This document shows, piece after piece, positions 6,381 to 8,660 of a DNA stretch of 8,660 nt. A program made the position numbers and the translations under genes. The notes under the pieces are model-generated. The model worked only from the letters and a program-made list of their open reading frames with translations. It made no database searches and had not been told where the DNA came from. Each line of letters opens with the position of its first letter. Within the stretch, counting starts at the first letter, position 1. Where the stretch lies: assembly GCA_021738105.1 (NCBI GenBank), contig JAIPCS010000141.1, positions 1 to 8,660 on the forward strand. The letters run 5' to 3'. Origin of the DNA: Sulfuritalea sp. GTDB lineage: Bacteria > Pseudomonadota > Gammaproteobacteria > Burkholderiales > Rhodocyclaceae.

Positions 6381-6938
6381 ATGAAAGTGAAAGCGAAACC
6401 CCTGCATATCAGCTTGATCGCCACCACTCTGCTGGCCCTGGCAGCCATAGCACCCGCGACGTACGCCGAAGACAGCAGCCGGGATGGCCGGCGTGGCGAG
6501 ATACGCCAGGACAACCGTGACATCAGGCAGGACAAGCGTGAATTACGCAGCGACATTCGCGAACTGGCCGGCGACCGCGCCGATTTGCGACGCGCAAAGG
6601 CACAGGGCGACATCGCCGGCGTGCGCAGCGAACGTCGAGAAATCCGCAACGACAAGAGAGAGATACGTCAGGATCGCAAAGAGTTGCGTCAGGACCAGCG
6701 TGAACGCCGGCAGGATGTGCGTCAACACCGTGGTGAACAACGTCAGGCGCGGCACGACGACCGCCGCGACAACCGTAGCGTCCGTCACGACAACCGCCGA
6801 GACCACAGGCAGGAGTATCGCCAGCAACACTCACGGGCTGGCTGGAATTCAGGCGGGCATTCAAACAGCCGCGCCCAACAAAACAACGGACGTCACATCG
6901 GCTGGCAACAGGGCCGTGGCAATCCACACCGTAGCTGA
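6381..6938 (+). CDS. Secreted Arg/Asp/Gln-rich heptad-repeat protein of unknown function
   Basis: This 185-residue precursor has a clear Sec signal peptide: basic MKVKAK, a hydrophobic core, and probable cleavage after ATYA (residue 29), giving a periplasmic or secreted protein of about 156 residues. The mature part is extremely hydrophilic and built on a seven-residue unit xR(D/E)(I/L)R(Q/S/N)D, for example RGEIRQD, NRDIRQD, KRELRSD, KREIRQD and RKELRQD. Eight units are recognisable in two blocks, separated by a degenerate insert of about 19 residues (RADLRR...GVRSE). One aliphatic residue per heptad with alternating charges predicts a long single alpha helix or weak coiled coil. The repeat decays into Arg/His/Asp sequence, and the last ~35 residues are a Gly/Asn/His/Gln-rich tail. 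There is no cysteine, enzyme motif or lipobox. Similar low-complexity proteins occur in proteobacteria without, to my knowledge, a firm function. Binding of an anionic partner such as nucleic acid, LPS or peptidoglycan, or of metal via His, is speculation. Confidence 0.82.
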   Translation: MKVKAKPLHISLIATTLLALAAIAPATYAEDSSRDGRRGEIRQDNRDIRQDKRELRSDIRELAGDRADLRRAKAQGDIAGVRSERREIRNDKREIRQDRKELRQDQRERRQDVRQHRGEQRQARHDDRRDNRSVRHDNRRDHRQEYRQQHSRAGWNSGGHSNSRAQQNNGRHIGWQQGRGNPHRS

Positions 6939-7035
6939 CAGCACCGAGGCTTTGCCTGGCGCCGGAGTGCCGGGCGTTTCCATATCGCCGGACATTCCCG
7001 GCAGCACGCTGATTGAGCTTTTGCAAAGGCAGGCC

Positions 7036-7062
7036 CGGACGTAGACGGCAAATCTACGTCCG
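7036..7062. terminator. Perfect 10-bp hairpin between convergent genes, possible bidirectional terminator
   Basis: CGGACGTAGA at 7036-7045 and TCTACGTCCG at 7053-7062 are perfect reverse complements around a 7-base loop. The hairpin begins 13 bases beyond the clpB stop on the minus strand and 97 bases beyond the stop of the heptad-repeat gene on the plus strand, where both transcripts should end. Neither side has a good T-run, so it is not a canonical Rho-independent terminator. It may act as a weak terminator or as an RNA 3'-end stabiliser. The inverted repeat is certain; the role is inferred. Confidence 0.5.
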
Positions 7063-7074
7063 AGCTTCGCCGAT

Positions 7075-8660
7075 TCAAGCCTTTGTAAAGCTGAGTTGCC
7101 CCTTGCTGATATCGACCTTCACGGTATCCTTGGCGCCAATACTTCCTTCCAGAATCAGTCTCGAAAGCGGATTTTCGATCCGCTCCTGAATCGCGCGCTT
7201 CAGGGGCCGGGCACCGAATACCGGATCAAAGCCGGCTTCGGCGATCAGCGTCAACGCCGCATCTGAAACTTCCAGCGTCATTTCCAGCTTCGCCATGCGC
7301 GCTTCCAGGAACTGCAACTGGATGCGCGCGATGCCGGCGATGTTCTTTTCGTCCAGCGCGTGGAACACCACAATTTCGTCAATGCGGTTCACAAACTCCG
7401 GACGGAAGTGCGTCTTGACTTCACCCATCACCGCCATTTTCACCACCTGATAGTCCGAGCCGGACATCTGCTGGATCATCTGGCTACCCAGGTTCGAGGT
7501 CATCACGATCACGGTGTTCTTGAAATCCACGGTACGACCCTGGCCGTCGGTCATGCGACCGTCGTCAAGCACTTGCAGCAACACGTTGAACACATCCGGG
7601 TGAGCTTTTTCGACTTCGTCGAACAGAATCACCGAATAGGGCTTGCGCCGTACCTGCTCAGTCAGATGGCCGCCTTCCTCGTAACCCACATAGCCCGGCG
7701 GCGCACCGATCAGCCGCGCCACGGAGTGCTTCTCCATGAATTCGCTCATGTCGATGCGGATCAGATGGTCCTCGGCGTCGAACAGAAACTCGGCCAGCGC
7801 CTTGCACAGTTCGGTCTTGCCCACGCCGGTGGGACCGAGGAACAGGAAGGACCCGTAGGGCCGGCTTTCTTCAGACAGGCCGGCGCGCGAACGGCGGATG
7901 GCATCCGACACCAGGCGCACGGCTTCGTCCTGCCCAACCACCCGGTCGTGCAGCTTGTCTTCCATTTTGAGCAACTTGTCGCGCTCGCCCTGCATCATCT
8001 TGCTCACCGGGATGCCGGTGGCGCGTGACACCACCTCGGCGATCTCCTCGGCGCCGACCTGGGTGCGCAACAAGCGATTCGCACCCGTCTCGCCAGAGCC
8101 GATTTTTTCATTCACCATATCCGCCGCTTTCAACTGCTCCTCAAGCTTGGGCAGCGTGCCGTATTGCAGTTCGGCGAGTTTGTCGAAGGCACCCTGACGC
8201 TGCAGCTCCGCCATTTCCACGCGCAGCTTCTCGATCTCCTCCTTGATATGAGTCGAGCCCTGCAACTGCGCCTTTTCGGCACGCCAGATCTCGTCCAGAT
8301 TGGCGTATTCGCGCTCCAGCTTGTCGATCTCATCCTTGATCAGCAGCAAACGCTTTTTCGACGCCTCGTCCTTTTCCTTTTTTACCGCCTCGCTTTCGAT
8401 CTTCAACTGGATCAGACGCCGTTCGAGCTTGTCCATCACCTCGGGCTTGGAGTCGATTTCCATCTTGATGCGTGCCGCCGCCTCGTCGATCAGATCAATG
8501 GCCTTGTCCGGCAAAAAGCGGTCGGTAATGTAACGATGTGAAAGCTCGGCTGCGGCTACGATGGCCGGGTCGGTGATGTCCACGCCGTGGTGCACCTCGT
8601 ACTTCTCCTGCAGGCCGCGCAGGATGGCGATGGTGGCCTCGACCGAGGGCTCATCCACTT
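7075..8660 (-). CDS. clpB: ATP-dependent disaggregase ClpB, N-terminal part beyond the right edge
   Basis: The window holds the last ~527 residues of a protein that is usually about 860 long; the frame runs to the right edge, and the GTG at 8658 is an internal valine codon. ClpB is a cytoplasmic hexameric AAA+ chaperone that pulls polypeptides out of aggregates together with DnaK. Counting from 8658: the end of the first ATPase domain (sensor-2-like [12 protein letters not shown], 49-60), the long middle coiled-coil domain that docks DnaK (~75-185), then the second ATPase domain with Walker A GPTGVGKT (275-282), pore loop GYVG (322-325), Walker B VILFDE (343-348), sensor 1 around Asn389, arginine-finger region [11 protein letters not shown] (418-428) and sensor 2 GARPLKR (482-488). 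The middle domain distinguishes it from ClpA and ClpX. All key residues in this part are intact. Its promoter, often sigma-32 dependent, lies outside the window. Confidence 0.96.
   Translation of the reverse strand, partial: VDEPSVEATIAILRGLQEKYEVHHGVDITDPAIVAAAELSHRYITDRFLPDKAIDLIDEAAARIKMEIDSKPEVMDKLERRLIQLKIESEAVKKEKDEASKKRLLLIKDEIDKLEREYANLDEIWRAEKAQLQGSTHIKEEIEKLRVEMAELQRQGAFDKLAELQYGTLPKLEEQLKAADMVNEKIGSGETGANRLLRTQVGAEEIAEVVSRATGIPVSKMMQGERDKLLKMEDKLHDRVVGQDEAVRLVSDAIRRSRAGLSEESRPYGSFLFLGPTGVGKTELCKALAEFLFDAEDHLIRIDMSEFMEKHSVARLIGAPPGYVGYEEGGHLTEQVRRKPYSVILFDEVEKAHPDVFNVLLQVLDDGRMTDGQGRTVDFKNTVIVMTSNLGSQMIQQMSGSDYQVVKMAVMGEVKTHFRPEFVNRIDEIVVFHALDEKNIAGIARIQLQFLEARMAKLEMTLEVSDAALTLIAEAGFDPVFGARPLKRAIQERIENPLSRLILEGSIGAKDTVKVDISKGQLSFTKA

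Noticed and set aside
6484..7044. A 186-codon plus-strand frame overlapping the heptad-repeat gene and running into the gap after it
   Set aside because: It is the +1 shadow of repetitive Arg codons; the real frame has the ribosome site, signal peptide and regular heptads.
7360..8028. A 222-codon plus-strand frame opposite clpB
   Set aside because: It mirrors conserved ClpB codons, is rich in His/Arg without domain features, and is a typical spurious antisense frame.

Overview
The window is ordinary bacterial chromosome, about 57-58% GC by eye and densely coded. The gene set (a Pat-type protein acetyltransferase, Tag, a GAF-GAF-PAS class III adenylate cyclase, an Fsr-like MFS exporter and ClpB) and the protein wording suggest a proteobacterium. 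I infer a betaproteobacterium, perhaps of Rhodocyclales or Nitrosomonadales type, from overall resemblance only. There is no phage, insertion sequence, CRISPR array, tRNA or rRNA in the window.

Layout from left to right: (1) the C-terminal part of an acyl-CoA-synthetase-like/GNAT protein acetyltransferase on the plus strand, cut by the left edge; (2) a 181-base gap with a very G-rich hairpin/quadruplex-like tract inside an imperfect inverted repeat; (3) tag, 3-methyladenine DNA glycosylase I; (4) a short gap with a candidate -10 element; (5) a large multidomain adenylate cyclase; (6) directly after its stop codon, a frameshifted remnant of the C-terminus of an AMP-forming acyl-CoA synthetase; (7) on the minus strand, an MFS exporter whose 3' end overlaps the end of that remnant by 14 bases; (8) a divergent plus-strand gene for a secreted, Arg/Asp-rich heptad-repeat protein; (9) a perfect 10-bp hairpin between convergent genes; (10) the C-terminal 60% of clpB on the minus strand, cut by the right edge.

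The genes do not form one operon. The three plus-strand genes are separated by 112-181 bases, and the rest switch strand. A possible shared theme is carbon-state signalling. Pat enzymes acetylate AMP-forming acyl-CoA synthetases, cAMP controls Pat activity or expression in several bacteria, and the remnant carries the PX4GK lysine motif that Pat enzymes recognise. That link is inference from proximity. The clearest new observation is the acyl-CoA synthetase pseudogene at 4801-5024; the G-rich intergenic element and the heptad-repeat protein come next. I see no convincing novel multi-gene system.
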